NCBI GenBank assembly: GCA_030524065.1
Contig: JAUNHF010000088.1
Coordinates: 1-7,255 of the forward strand
Origin: Deinococcus sp.
GTDB taxonomy: Bacteria > Deinococcota > Deinococci > Deinococcales > Deinococcaceae
DNA length: 7,255 nucleotides
Direction: 5' to 3'
Shown here: piece after piece, positions 1-7,059 of the stretch
Position numbering within the stretch: the first letter of the stretch is position 1
How the letters are laid out: the number at the start of each line of letters is the position of its first letter
Translations under genes and position numbers: made by a program
The notes under the pieces: generated by a model
Seen by the model: the letters and a program-made list of their open reading frames with translations, nothing else
Database searches by the model: none
Told to the model about the DNA's origin: nothing

Positions 1-390
1 GGTCCAGGCGGCGTCGTCGGTGAGGCTGTTTTGCTCGCGCACCTTGGTCACTTCGGCGTTCACGTCCTCACGGGTCACGTTGATGTCGCTGGCAGCCTGC
101 GCCATCAGCTCCTGGCGCACCACCTGCGAAATCATGAACGTGCGGAAGTCGTCTTGCAGCGCTTTGCCCTGCGACGTGAACGGCGAAGGGTTGTTGTCCT
201 GAATGCTTTGCAGCTTCTCGGCGGTGATCGCCTTGCCGTTGACGCGGATGGCTGGGGTGCCCTGTTCGCCGCGCACCGCGTTGGTGATGGTTTTGGCGCC
301 GTCACCGGGCAGGAACTGTAGGGCCATGCCGCCGACCATCAGCAGCGCCAGCACGATAAGCAGAGCATTGAGACCAGTTTTCTTGTTCAC
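1..390 (-). CDS. SurA/PpiD-like membrane-anchored peptidyl-prolyl isomerase, N-terminal part (3' end outside window)
   Basis: Partial gene: 130 codons are present and the frame runs off the left edge of the window. The start is GTG at 390. It is well supported by AGGAGGA (397-403) six bases upstream, one of the few clear ribosome binding sites in this window. The protein opens with a short basic stretch (MNKKTG) and one hydrophobic segment at about residues 7-26, read as an uncleaved membrane anchor. Next comes a SurA-N-like region: an 'AIRVNGKAIT' strand-turn at about 47-56, then helices rich in Q, E and R including 'FMISQVVRQELMAQAA' and 'INVTREDVNAEV'. That pattern (VNG...I, then a long helical stretch with LI..QA...GI.VT..DV) is typical of SurA/PpiD/PrsA chaperone-isomerases, which help exported proteins fold at the outer face of the membrane. 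The catalytic parvulin domain would lie beyond the window, so isomerase activity is inferred. It is divergent from the tRNA gene. Confidence 0.8.
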   Translation of the reverse strand, partial: MNKKTGLNALLIVLALLMVGGMALQFLPGDGAKTITNAVRGEQGTPAIRVNGKAITAEKLQSIQDNNPSPFTSQGKALQDDFRTFMISQVVRQELMAQAASDINVTREDVNAEVTKVREQNSLTDDAAWT

Positions 391-420
391 TTGAAGTCCT
401 CCTCACGGACGTGATACTTT
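391..420 (+). promoter_or_regulatory. Promoter of tRNA-Arg
   Basis: TTGAAG (391-396) and TACTTT (415-420) resemble sigma-70 -35 and -10 hexamers, separated by 18 bases. The predicted transcript start is near 427, a few bases before the mature tRNA 5' end at 435. The -35 lies directly against the start codon of the divergent SurA-like gene and overlaps its 5' untranslated region, so the two genes share a very compact control region. Assignment is by consensus match only. Confidence 0.55.
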
Positions 421-421
421 A
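416..421 (-). promoter_or_regulatory. Possible -10 element of the SurA-like gene
   Basis: On the minus strand, 421-416 reads TAAAGT (TANNNT). It lies 25 bases before the GTG start, which leaves room for a short leader carrying the AGGAGGA ribosome binding site. No convincing -35 is visible; it would fall inside the tRNA gene. The element overlaps the -10 of the tRNA promoter on the opposite strand almost base for base. Weak evidence. Confidence 0.3.
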
Positions 422-434
422 CTTGAGCTTGCGC

Positions 435-511
435 GTACCCGTAGCTCAGCTGGATAGAGCGTTAGCCTCCGGAGCTAAAGGTCGTTGGTTCGAATCCAAT
501 CGGGTACACCA
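435..511 (+). tRNA. tRNA-Arg (anticodon CCG)
   Basis: A full cloverleaf can be drawn. The acceptor stem is GTACCCG (435-441) paired with CGGGTAC (501-507). The D-stem is GCTC/GAGC (444-447 and 457-460). The anticodon stem is TTAGC/GCTAA (462-466 and 474-478), with loop CTCCGGA giving anticodon CCG at 469-471. The variable loop has five bases. The T-stem is GTTGG/CCAAT with loop TTCGAAT (489-495). The discriminator is A508, and CCA is encoded at 509-511. CCG reads the arginine codon CGG, which is common in GC-rich genomes. The gene is a single transcription unit with its own promoter upstream and a hairpin terminator starting ten bases after CCA. Confidence 0.96.
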
Positions 512-520
512 GATACAAAG

Positions 521-549
521 AAGCGCCACCCCGAAGGGTGGTGCTTTTT
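521..549 (+). terminator. Rho-independent terminator of tRNA-Arg
   Basis: AGCGCCACCC (522-531) pairs over ten positions (one G-T wobble) with GGGTGGTGCT (536-545). The loop is the stable tetraloop CGAA, and T residues continue to 549. The hairpin begins ten bases after the CCA end, so the primary transcript is little longer than the tRNA. Confidence 0.88.
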
Positions 550-717
550 CGTTGGGTGGAGGTTAACTGGCTGGAGAAGTGCTCCGGCTCGCCTGACTTT
601 TCCCCCGAAGATGCGGCCCTCAAACACGCCATTCATTGTATCACGCACCTCTATGAGCTTCCTGGCCTGTGGGAATGCGCGGCAAGGCAGGGGGCTGGGC
701 GGCCTCGCCGCAATCCG

Positions 718-732
718 TATAAGATTCAGCCC
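718..732 (+). promoter_or_regulatory. Leaderless promoter of the SIS-like gene
   Basis: TAAGAT (720-725), within TATAAGAT, matches the TANNNT -10 form and sits seven bases before the ATG at 733. That spacing places the transcript start at or within one base of the A of ATG. There is no Shine-Dalgarno-like sequence before the start. This is the arrangement known for leaderless mRNAs of Deinococcus. No clear -35 hexamer is visible. Confidence 0.6.
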
Positions 733-1614
733 ATGAGTCTGCATTCTCTTTTGCTTGCCCTGCCGGGCAGCTACAGCGGCCCCGTTCAGGTGCAAAGTGG
801 CCCTTATGGCGCCGTCGGCACCGGCGAGGGCACCCTGGCCGCGCTGCTGGCCGAACCCCTGATCGCCGCCTCGCTGAGCACCAGCGGCACCCAGTTCGTG
901 CTGGGCAGCCCCGACAGCGCCCCTCTGGCCCTGGAATACACCGCCCTGGCCGAGGCGGCCGGCGCGCAGGTGCGCCGCGTCGCCACCGGCGGGGACGCCG
1001 AACACATCGACACGCTGATTCCAAGCGGCGTCACCGCCACCTATCACGGCGCGCAGTATCTGGCCTACGCCAGCGGCAATGCCGCCGAGGCGCAGAAAGC
1101 CGACCGCCTGCTTGCCACGCTGGCGCAAAGCTGCGCCGGCGAGGGCGTAGAAGGCAACCCCGCGCGCGAACTGGCCTGGCGGCTGCACAGCCGCACACCG
1201 CTGCTGCTGGCCGATGAAGGCGCCGAAGGACTGGTGCTGGCCTGGCAACAGCTGCTGGCCCGCGTGGGCAAAAGCTACAGCGTGCCGGTGCTGGGCGATC
1301 CTCTCCCGGTACTGAGCGGCATGTTTGAAGCGCAGCACGAGCAGGGCGACGCCAAGGTGGGCCTGATTCTGGGCGACCTCAACCCAAGGCTGGAACTGGG
1401 GCGCGAAATCATGGACAGCCGGGTGGACGAAGTGATCCACCTGCCATTCGCTGAGCACGGCGGCGACAGCGACTACGCGCCGGGGTTGGCGCTGTGGTAC
1501 CTGGGCGCCTGGACCGCGCTGTACCTGGCCGAAATCGCCGGGCAGTCGCCGGAAGACAGCCCCGTGCTGCACCGCGCCCAGGCCGAGCTGAGCGGCGAAG
1601 CCGAGGCCAACTAG
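733..1614 (+). CDS. SIS-domain / phosphoglucose-phosphomannose isomerase-like protein, divergent
   Basis: 293 aa. The frame is open back to 538, but ATG at 733 is chosen because a TANNNT element ends seven bases before it and the upstream codons cross the flank of the tRNA terminator. The chain resembles the two-SIS-domain bifunctional PGI/PMI family (about 300-350 aa). 'YGAVGTGEGTLAALLAEPL' (25-43) sits where the family has its glycine-rich GMGGSxIGGD loop. A strand-helix-strand at 54-87 ending 'GAQVRRVATGG' matches the family's SGNTEET-helix-'GAKVIAITSGG' stretch. A C-terminal helix pair, 'LALWYLGAWTALYLAEIAG...P' (252-276), matches the family's ending. However, SGNT is replaced by DSAP, and the C-terminal ENAK and HNE-type motifs are not recognisable. 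Fold assignment is moderate; sugar-phosphate isomerase activity is doubtful. It could be a regulatory or sugar-phosphate-binding relative. Single gene, convergent with recJ. Confidence 0.72.
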   Translation: MSLHSLLLALPGSYSGPVQVQSGPYGAVGTGEGTLAALLAEPLIAASLSTSGTQFVLGSPDSAPLALEYTALAEAAGAQVRRVATGGDAEHIDTLIPSGVTATYHGAQYLAYASGNAAEAQKADRLLATLAQSCAGEGVEGNPARELAWRLHSRTPLLLADEGAEGLVLAWQQLLARVGKSYSVPVLGDPLPVLSGMFEAQHEQGDAKVGLILGDLNPRLELGREIMDSRVDEVIHLPFAEHGGDSDYAPGLALWYLGAWTALYLAEIAGQSPEDSPVLHRAQAELSGEAEAN

Positions 1615-1639
1615 AGCACGCCCAAGAGGAGATTCATCT

Positions 1640-1697
1640 TTTTGGCGAGCGGAGCGAGTGCGCGATAGGAGAGCAGTTCTCAGAATGGACTGCTCTA
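1640..1697. repeat. Hairpin-forming intergenic element, candidate dispersed repeat
   Basis: AGAGCAGTTC (1670-1679) pairs with GACTGCTCT (1687-1696 including one T-G wobble), giving a ten-base stem with loop TCAGAAT. It is preceded by a G-rich stutter, GCGAGCGGAGCGAG (about 1645-1658). There is no T-tract after the stem on either strand, so it is not a standard terminator. Base use differs from the coding DNA on both sides. Deinococcus genomes carry many small noncoding repeats in intergenic spaces, and this has that look. Copy number cannot be judged from one window. Confidence 0.4.
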
Positions 1698-1724
1698 GAG
1701 GCTGCACCCAGTGGGAGAAGGCAC

Positions 1725-1768
1725 AAAAAGCGGGCGGCTGAAGGGTCGGAACACCTTCAGCCCCTTTT
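1725..1768. terminator. Bidirectional terminator between the SIS-like gene and recJ
   Basis: GGCTGAAGG (1736-1744) and CCTTCAGCC (1754-1762) form a perfect nine-base stem with a nine-base loop. On the plus strand it is followed by CCTTTT (1763-1768), suiting the SIS-like gene. On the minus strand it is followed, after GCCCG, by CTTTTT (complement of 1725-1730), suiting recJ, which ends 13 bases away. The convergent layout and T-runs on both sides support use from both directions. An alternative longer pairing, GGGCGGC (1732-1738) with GCCGCCC (1773-1779), is also possible. Confidence 0.8.
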
Positions 1769-1780
1769 GGTGGCCGCCCA

Positions 1781-3913
1781 TCAGTCGTCGCCCGCTGCGG
1801 CCAGCGAAGGCACTGGGGAGGGCGCCTCCAGGCTGTCTGCCCCACCCCACTCCAGGCCACTCAGGGCGCGGACCGCTCCTTCCCACCCGGCCTCATCCAG
1901 CGTGAGGTAGGCGTGGGCCCACTGAAAGCGGTGGTAGCCTTCTGCGCTGCGGGGCGCGGCGTCCAGCGCGGCCAAGGTTTCGCGCCCCCAGGCAAAGGTC
2001 ACGGGCGGGGCCGCGGCAGGGCGCTCACGCAGCCAGCGCTCCAGTGTGGGGGCGGCGGGCAGGTCAAACAGCACCAGCGGCAAACTGGGCGCCGGATCGT
2101 CCGGCTGAAGGTAATGCAGCCCCGGCAGCCGGGCGCACAGCGAGGCCCGCAGCGCTTCGCCCGCGTATACGGCCACACCACTGCCCAGCGCACTCAGGCG
2201 GGCCAGGACCTGCTCGGGCGTGCGGCGCACGGCGAGGGGTGAGCGCCCGGCGTTCTCCGCTTCTGCCGCCCTAGGCGCGGCCAGGGTGAGCGCCTGGGGT
2301 GGGCGCAGTTCTTCCGCTTCCCACTCGGCCGAGGCGCGGCCACGGAAGTCCGAGCGCCGCAGCCGCACTGCCAAGTCGCGGGGCCCTTCGGCGGCGCTGC
2401 GCTCGCGGAACTTGATCCCGCGCAGACCTGCCGCCTGAAATTGCAAGCAGTCTTGGTTGCGGCCCACCAGGCGCGTGCCGGTCAGCGCCGAGCGCAGGTG
2501 CCACAGCGGCGGCTGAAGCCCTTCACCGTACGGCTCAAAAGCCTGCAACTCCTGCCACAATTCCAGCGTGGCGTAAGAGCTGGGCAGCGGTGCGTCCAGC
2601 GTGACCTGCGGCACCGGCACCGGGAACTGCGCAGCGTAGTCCTGCAAGCGGCTGCGCAGCTGCGGCAAGTTGCCCTCGTCCAGCGAAAAGCCAGCGGCGC
2701 CGGGGTGCCCGCCATAACGCAGCAGCAGATCGTGGCTGTAGCGCAGGCCCCCCACCGCGCTGATACCCGGCGTGGAACGCACCGACCCCTTGCCCTGCGC
2801 CACGATATACACGGGCCGGTAAAACTGTTCCACCAGCTTGCTCGCCACGATGCCCATCACGCCTGGGTGCCAGTCCGGGCGCGTGACCAGCAGCGCCCGC
2901 TCACTGGGGTCGGCCAGTTCCAGCGCCTCGCGGTACATCCGGTCTTGCAGCTCACGGCGCTCGCCGTTGCGAACTTCCAGGTACTGCGCCAGGGCGGCGG
3001 CCTGCTGAGGGCTAGAGGTGGTCAGCAGTTCCAGGGCGCGGTCGGCTTCACCCATGCGCCCAGCCGCGTTGATGCGCGGGGCCAGCACAAAGGCCACGTC
3101 GCGGGCCGAGGGGTGCGTCACCCTGCCCAGGTCCAGCAGCGCCCGCAGGCCGGGCAGATCGGTGCCCGGCAGGGCCGCCAGGCCTACACCCACCAGGGCG
3201 CGGTTCTCGCCGGTCAGCGGGGCCACGTCCGCGACCGTGCCCAGGGTCGCCAGGGCGCTGTAGGCACGCGGCTCCGGCAAGCCCAGCTCGCTGTGCACCG
3301 CCCACAGCAGGTGATAGGCCACGCCCGCGCCGGTCAGGTTGTGCAGGGCCGGATCGTAGCCAGCGGTCAGCTCCGGGTGGACCACCAGGCAATCGGGAAA
3401 GGTGGGCGGCGGCGCGTGGTGATCGGTCACCATGACCTCTACGCCGCGCTCCAGCAGACCCGCCACCTCCTCGCGGTTGGAGACGCCGCAGTCCACCGTG
3501 ACCAGCAGGTCACAGCTCGCCGCGTGCTCATCCAGCTTGGAAGGATGAATGCCGTAGCCTTCTTCCAGGCGGTGCGGAATAAAGCCGTGAACATCAGCCT
3601 CCAGCGCCTGCAGCCCCAGCACCAGGGTGGCTGTGGCGGTCACGCCGTCGGCGTCATAGTCGCCGTGAATGCGGATACGCTTGCCCGCACGGATCGCCTG
3701 CACCAGCCGCCGGGCCGCTTCATGCAGGCCAGGGTTGGGGGTCAGCCGGTGCTCCGGCGTCAGCAGTTCGGGGCGCAGGCCGCGCCCATACACCCACTGG
3801 GCCGCCGGCGCCGAGAGGCCATACCGCGCCATGATGCCCTCCAGGGCCGGCAGCGGCGCGGGCCGGGCCAGTTGCCAGCGGGCGGCGGGGGGCGGGGTCA
3901 AGTCAGGGGTCAT
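1781..3913 (-). CDS. recJ: Single-stranded-DNA-specific 5'-3' exonuclease RecJ
   Basis: 710 aa. It degrades single-stranded DNA 5'-3' with Mn2+/Mg2+ and makes the 3' tails used in RecF-pathway recombination. The DHH-family motifs run in order: 'HGDYDADGVT' (83-92), 'VTVDCG' (138-143), 'TDHHAP' (163-168), 'GTVADVAPL' (225-233) and 'APRINAAGRMG' (278-288). The DHHA1 signature 'GGHPGAAGF' is at 401-409. All expected metal ligands are present. An OB-fold-like region spans about 434-545, and a further domain about 560-690 is absent from short RecJ forms but present in D. radiodurans RecJ, whose C-terminal domain binds the SSB tail. ATG at 3913 is chosen over an upstream in-frame start (4159) because residues before it are low-complexity Ala/Gly/Pro read across the neighbouring gene, because the ATGA overlap is exact, and because GGAAGGT lies upstream. 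It is co-translated with the membrane protein gene before it and ends at a bidirectional terminator. Confidence 0.97.
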   Translation of the reverse strand: MTPDLTPPPAARWQLARPAPLPALEGIMARYGLSAPAAQWVYGRGLRPELLTPEHRLTPNPGLHEAARRLVQAIRAGKRIRIHGDYDADGVTATATLVLGLQALEADVHGFIPHRLEEGYGIHPSKLDEHAASCDLLVTVDCGVSNREEVAGLLERGVEVMVTDHHAPPPTFPDCLVVHPELTAGYDPALHNLTGAGVAYHLLWAVHSELGLPEPRAYSALATLGTVADVAPLTGENRALVGVGLAALPGTDLPGLRALLDLGRVTHPSARDVAFVLAPRINAAGRMGEADRALELLTTSSPQQAAALAQYLEVRNGERRELQDRMYREALELADPSERALLVTRPDWHPGVMGIVASKLVEQFYRPVYIVAQGKGSVRSTPGISAVGGLRYSHDLLLRYGGHPGAAGFSLDEGNLPQLRSRLQDYAAQFPVPVPQVTLDAPLPSSYATLELWQELQAFEPYGEGLQPPLWHLRSALTGTRLVGRNQDCLQFQAAGLRGIKFRERSAAEGPRDLAVRLRRSDFRGRASAEWEAEELRPPQALTLAAPRAAEAENAGRSPLAVRRTPEQVLARLSALGSGVAVYAGEALRASLCARLPGLHYLQPDDPAPSLPLVLFDLPAAPTLERWLRERPAAAPPVTFAWGRETLAALDAAPRSAEGYHRFQWAHAYLTLDEAGWEGAVRALSGLEWGGADSLEAPSPVPSLAAAGDD

Positions 3914-4257
3914 GGCTGACCTTCCGCTGAAATGTGCGCCGCAGGGGCCGGACTCGCAACGGCCTGGGCCTGGGCGCGCAGCAGCGCCTGGAGATGCCGC
4001 TCCCGCTCGGCCAGCAGGCGTTCGGCCCGCAGGCGCTGCACGTTCAGCATCAGCAGGGCCGGCAGCAGCAGCAGCACGCTCCACAGCGCCCCCAGCGCCG
4101 CAAAGCCCACCAGCCCCTGCGCCTGCGACACCAGCGAAACTTCCGGCGAAAAGGGCCACGGCACGCTCAGGGTGCCTCCGTTTTCCAGGGCCACCAGCAC
4201 CAGCAGGCCGCCCAGAAGCACGGTCACGACGACCTGGAGAGCGAACAGCACTTGCAC
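3910..4257 (-). CDS. Small two-helix membrane protein, LapA/DUF1049-like
   Basis: 115 aa from GTG at 4257. Two hydrophobic segments (about 3-24 and 49-71) flank a short loop 'ENGGTLSVPWPF'. A charged coiled-coil-like helix rich in R, E and L follows (about 72-98, 'NVQRLRAERLLAERERHL'), then an Ala/Pro tail. This layout (helix, N-x-V/L-strand loop, helix, basic coiled coil) is that of LapA/DUF1049 proteins. In enterobacteria LapA works with LapB on LPS assembly control; a role here is unknown, and Deinococcus does not make classical LPS. Its TGA overlaps the recJ ATG (ATGA), so the two are probably translationally coupled. A TTG at 4308 would add 17 residues, but GTG 4257 is preferred because TAGACT ends seven bases before it and no ribosome binding site precedes the TTG. 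Family call moderate; membrane topology firm. Confidence 0.75.
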   Translation of the reverse strand: MQVLFALQVVVTVLLGGLLVLVALENGGTLSVPWPFSPEVSLVSQAQGLVGFAALGALWSVLLLLPALLMLNVQRLRAERLLAERERHLQALLRAQAQAVASPAPAAHISAEGQP

Positions 4258-4270
4258 AGCGACAAGTCTA
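4258..4270 (-). promoter_or_regulatory. Leaderless promoter of the LapA-like/recJ operon
   Basis: On the minus strand, 4270-4265 reads TAGACT (TANNNT), followed by seven bases and then GTG at 4257. The spacing is the same as at the SIS-like gene and predicts a transcript starting at or within one base of the start codon. No Shine-Dalgarno sequence or clear -35 is visible. It would drive both the membrane protein gene and recJ. Confidence 0.5.
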
Positions 4271-4306
4271 GAGGATTTACCCGCGCCGACTGGGGGGTTG
4301 GACCCC

Positions 4307-4333
4307 AAAAGGAGCTAGGCCACCCACGGGCCT
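4307..4333 (-). terminator. Weak candidate terminator after the APH-family gene
   Basis: On the minus strand, AGGCC (4333-4329) pairs with GGCCT (4321-4317) across a seven-base loop. AGCTCC and TTTT (4310-4307) follow. The five-base stem and the six-base gap before the T-run make it a poor match to an intrinsic terminator, but the position, 23 bases after the stop codon, is right. Confidence 0.3.
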
Positions 4334-4356
4334 CACTGCCCTGGCACAAGAGTGAC

Positions 4357-5175
4357 TCAGCCACTGGCGGGCAGGTACGCCAGCACATGCCGGGCCCGGG
4401 GCACCTTTTTGGCGCGCTCGGCGGCGAATTCGTAGGGTTCGTTCATCATCAGCCAGTAGAGGTCATGCAGGTATGTAAGCGACAGATAGGCCCGCAGCCG
4501 CCGCAGGGTGGGAGGCGTACGCTCCGGCAGCAACCGCAGCGCAGCGGCCAGGCTTTCGTCGGCTCCCAGCAGGTCCAGCGTGCCGGTCTTGAGCAGGGCC
4601 AAGTCGCGCAGAGGATCGTCCCAGTCGGCATTGGTCCAGTCAAGCAGCATCACGGCGCCGCCAGAGTCAATCAGAATGTTGTCCTGCCACAGGTCCAGGT
4701 GACAAAAGGACGCGGGCTGCGCCAATTCGCCGGCCTGAAGTGGGCCCTCTACGGCAGCAAACAGGTCCTCTAGCCCCTGCGAGGCCAGCACGCGGCGGAA
4801 CTTGCGGAGCCGCTCTTCTACCCGGCCCACATCCACTTGTCCCTGCCGAATGGCATGCAGGCGCGAGAGCTGCACTTTCAGCTGGGGCAGCGCGGCAGGC
4901 AGCGTGGCGGCTGTGACCCGCTTGCCCTCAAAACGGCGCATGACCAGCGCTTCGGCACCGTCGGCCACCAGGGTCTCCACCACCCAGTCGCCCAGCCCAG
5001 CGCGGCGCAGGTTCTCGGCCTCTCGCTCGGCCTTGCCTACGCCGCTGCGGTACACCTTGATCACCGATTGCCCGTCTGCCGCAGCGTAGACCCGGCTTTG
5101 CATGCCCGTGCCCATACTGCTGAGCGGTCCATACCTGGCGGTGAGTTCAGGCAGGCGGGTGGCGGTGTCGGTCAC
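4357..5175 (-). CDS. Aminoglycoside phosphotransferase (APH)/choline-kinase family protein
   Basis: 272 aa from GTG at 5175. It has a protein-kinase-like fold. The N-lobe has a glycine-containing turn '[11 protein letters not shown]' (20-30), then 'SVIKVYRS' with the likely ATP-binding Lys40, then '[12 protein letters not shown]' with a candidate pairing Glu. The catalytic loop is '[13 protein letters not shown]' (158-170), the HxDxxxxN Brenner motif with Asp161 and Asn166. The metal-binding Asp179 is in '[21 protein letters not shown]'. All core catalytic residues are present, so an active small-molecule kinase is likely, but the substrate is not shown. This family includes antibiotic, choline, fructosamine, homoserine and methylthioribose kinases; nothing here points to drug resistance. 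The frame opens at TTG 5316, but the extra 47 residues look non-coding, and TATCAT six bases before GTG 5175 suggests a leaderless start. It stands as its own unit between guaA and the LapA-like gene. Confidence 0.88.
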   Translation of the reverse strand: MTDTATRLPELTARYGPLSSMGTGMQSRVYAAADGQSVIKVYRSGVGKAEREAENLRRAGLGDWVVETLVADGAEALVMRRFEGKRVTAATLPAALPQLKVQLSRLHAIRQGQVDVGRVEERLRKFRRVLASQGLEDLFAAVEGPLQAGELAQPASFCHLDLWQDNILIDSGGAVMLLDWTNADWDDPLRDLALLKTGTLDLLGADESLAAALRLLPERTPPTLRRLRAYLSLTYLHDLYWLMMNEPYEFAAERAKKVPRARHVLAYLPASG

Positions 5176-5187
5176 CCAGGCATGATA
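5176..5187 (-). promoter_or_regulatory. Leaderless promoter of the APH-family gene
   Basis: On the minus strand, 5187-5182 reads TATCAT, five of six matches to TATAAT. GCCTGG follows, then GTG at 5175. The six-base spacing puts the transcript start exactly on the G of GTG. No Shine-Dalgarno sequence or clear -35 is visible. Confidence 0.55.
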
Positions 5188-5410
5188 GCGGGCAGGCAGG
5201 GGCGCGGGGAAAGAGGGCCGTGCAAGGCAACGTGGAGAAGCAGGGCGGAAGATAGGGCAAAGCCCGCCCACCTCAAGACAAAGTGAACCCAGGAGCGTTC
5301 CTGAGTCCACCTTCAATCTTCTCTACTTCTCTGCGGCTTCTTCTATGGGCAAAGCGGCAAATCACTGGGGGCATCCCCCTGAGCTGAGCCTCGCTGATGG
5401 TGCGGCAGTA
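5188..5410. other. Intergenic stretch between guaA and the APH-family gene
   Basis: No convincing gene is seen. It contains a perfect GC-rich inverted repeat, GGGGG-CAT-CCCCC (5367-5379), 32 bases past the guaA stop. This could mark the guaA transcript end, but it has no T-run next to it. It also contains a purine-rich stretch on the minus strand (about 5345-5311) with two tandem copies of AGAGAAG. Both are weak signals of unknown role. Confidence 0.4.
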
Positions 5411-6991
<1,581 letters not shown>

Positions 6992-6999
6992 TGCGACCC

Positions 7000-7005
7000 A
7001 TTTTG
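7000..7005 (-). promoter_or_regulatory. Weak -10-like element before guaA
   Basis: The minus strand reads CAAAAT, eight bases before the guaA ATG. It has the A and final T that matter most in a -10 hexamer but lacks the leading T. If used, the transcript would start two bases before ATG. No -35 is seen, so guaA may rely instead on read-through from rpiA. Confidence 0.25.
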
Positions 7006-7013
7006 GCAGATTT

Positions 7014-7040
7014 GGGGAAGCCCGGAGGTCCGGCCTCCCC
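7014..7040 (-). repeat. Inverted repeat in the rpiA-guaA gap
   Basis: On the minus strand, GGGGAGGCC (7040-7032) pairs with GGCTTCCCC (7022-7014) over nine positions with one G-T wobble and a nine-base loop. It lies between the rpiA stop and the guaA start. No T-run follows on the minus strand. It could be a transcript 3' end stabiliser for rpiA or a factor-dependent pause; the role is unproven. Confidence 0.5.
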
Positions 7041-7059
7041 TGCGCCCCCGCTGTTTTTT

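Noticed and set aside
550..717. Possible small gene between the tRNA terminator and the SIS-like gene
   Set aside because: Neither strand shows a frame with a start signal or recognisable protein; treated as non-coding upstream sequence.
538..732. 65-codon N-terminal extension of the SIS-like gene
   Set aside because: It begins inside the tRNA terminator hairpin and would place the TATAAGAT -10 element within the coding region.
475..1860. 461-codon minus-strand frame opposite the SIS-like gene, ending in 'SGVPDWIRTNDL'
   Set aside because: The C-terminus is the antisense translation of the tRNA-Arg gene and its flank, a well-known source of false proteins with 'GVPDWIRTNDL' endings. The rest mirrors the GC-rich SIS-like gene and crosses its terminators.
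2441..3919. 492-codon plus-strand frame opposite recJ
   Set aside because: It is Gln/Arg/His/Ala-rich with no recognisable motif, as expected for the antisense of a GC-rich gene. recJ has every family motif on the other strand.
3914..4159. 82-residue N-terminal extension of RecJ
   Set aside because: It is Ala/Gly/Pro low-complexity sequence read out of frame through the LapA-like gene. The exact ATGA overlap and upstream GGAAGGT favour 3913.
3934..4773. 279-codon plus-strand frame spanning two minus-strand genes
   Set aside because: It is low-complexity Gln/His/Arg-rich, crosses a promoter and two real genes, and has no start signal or similarity.
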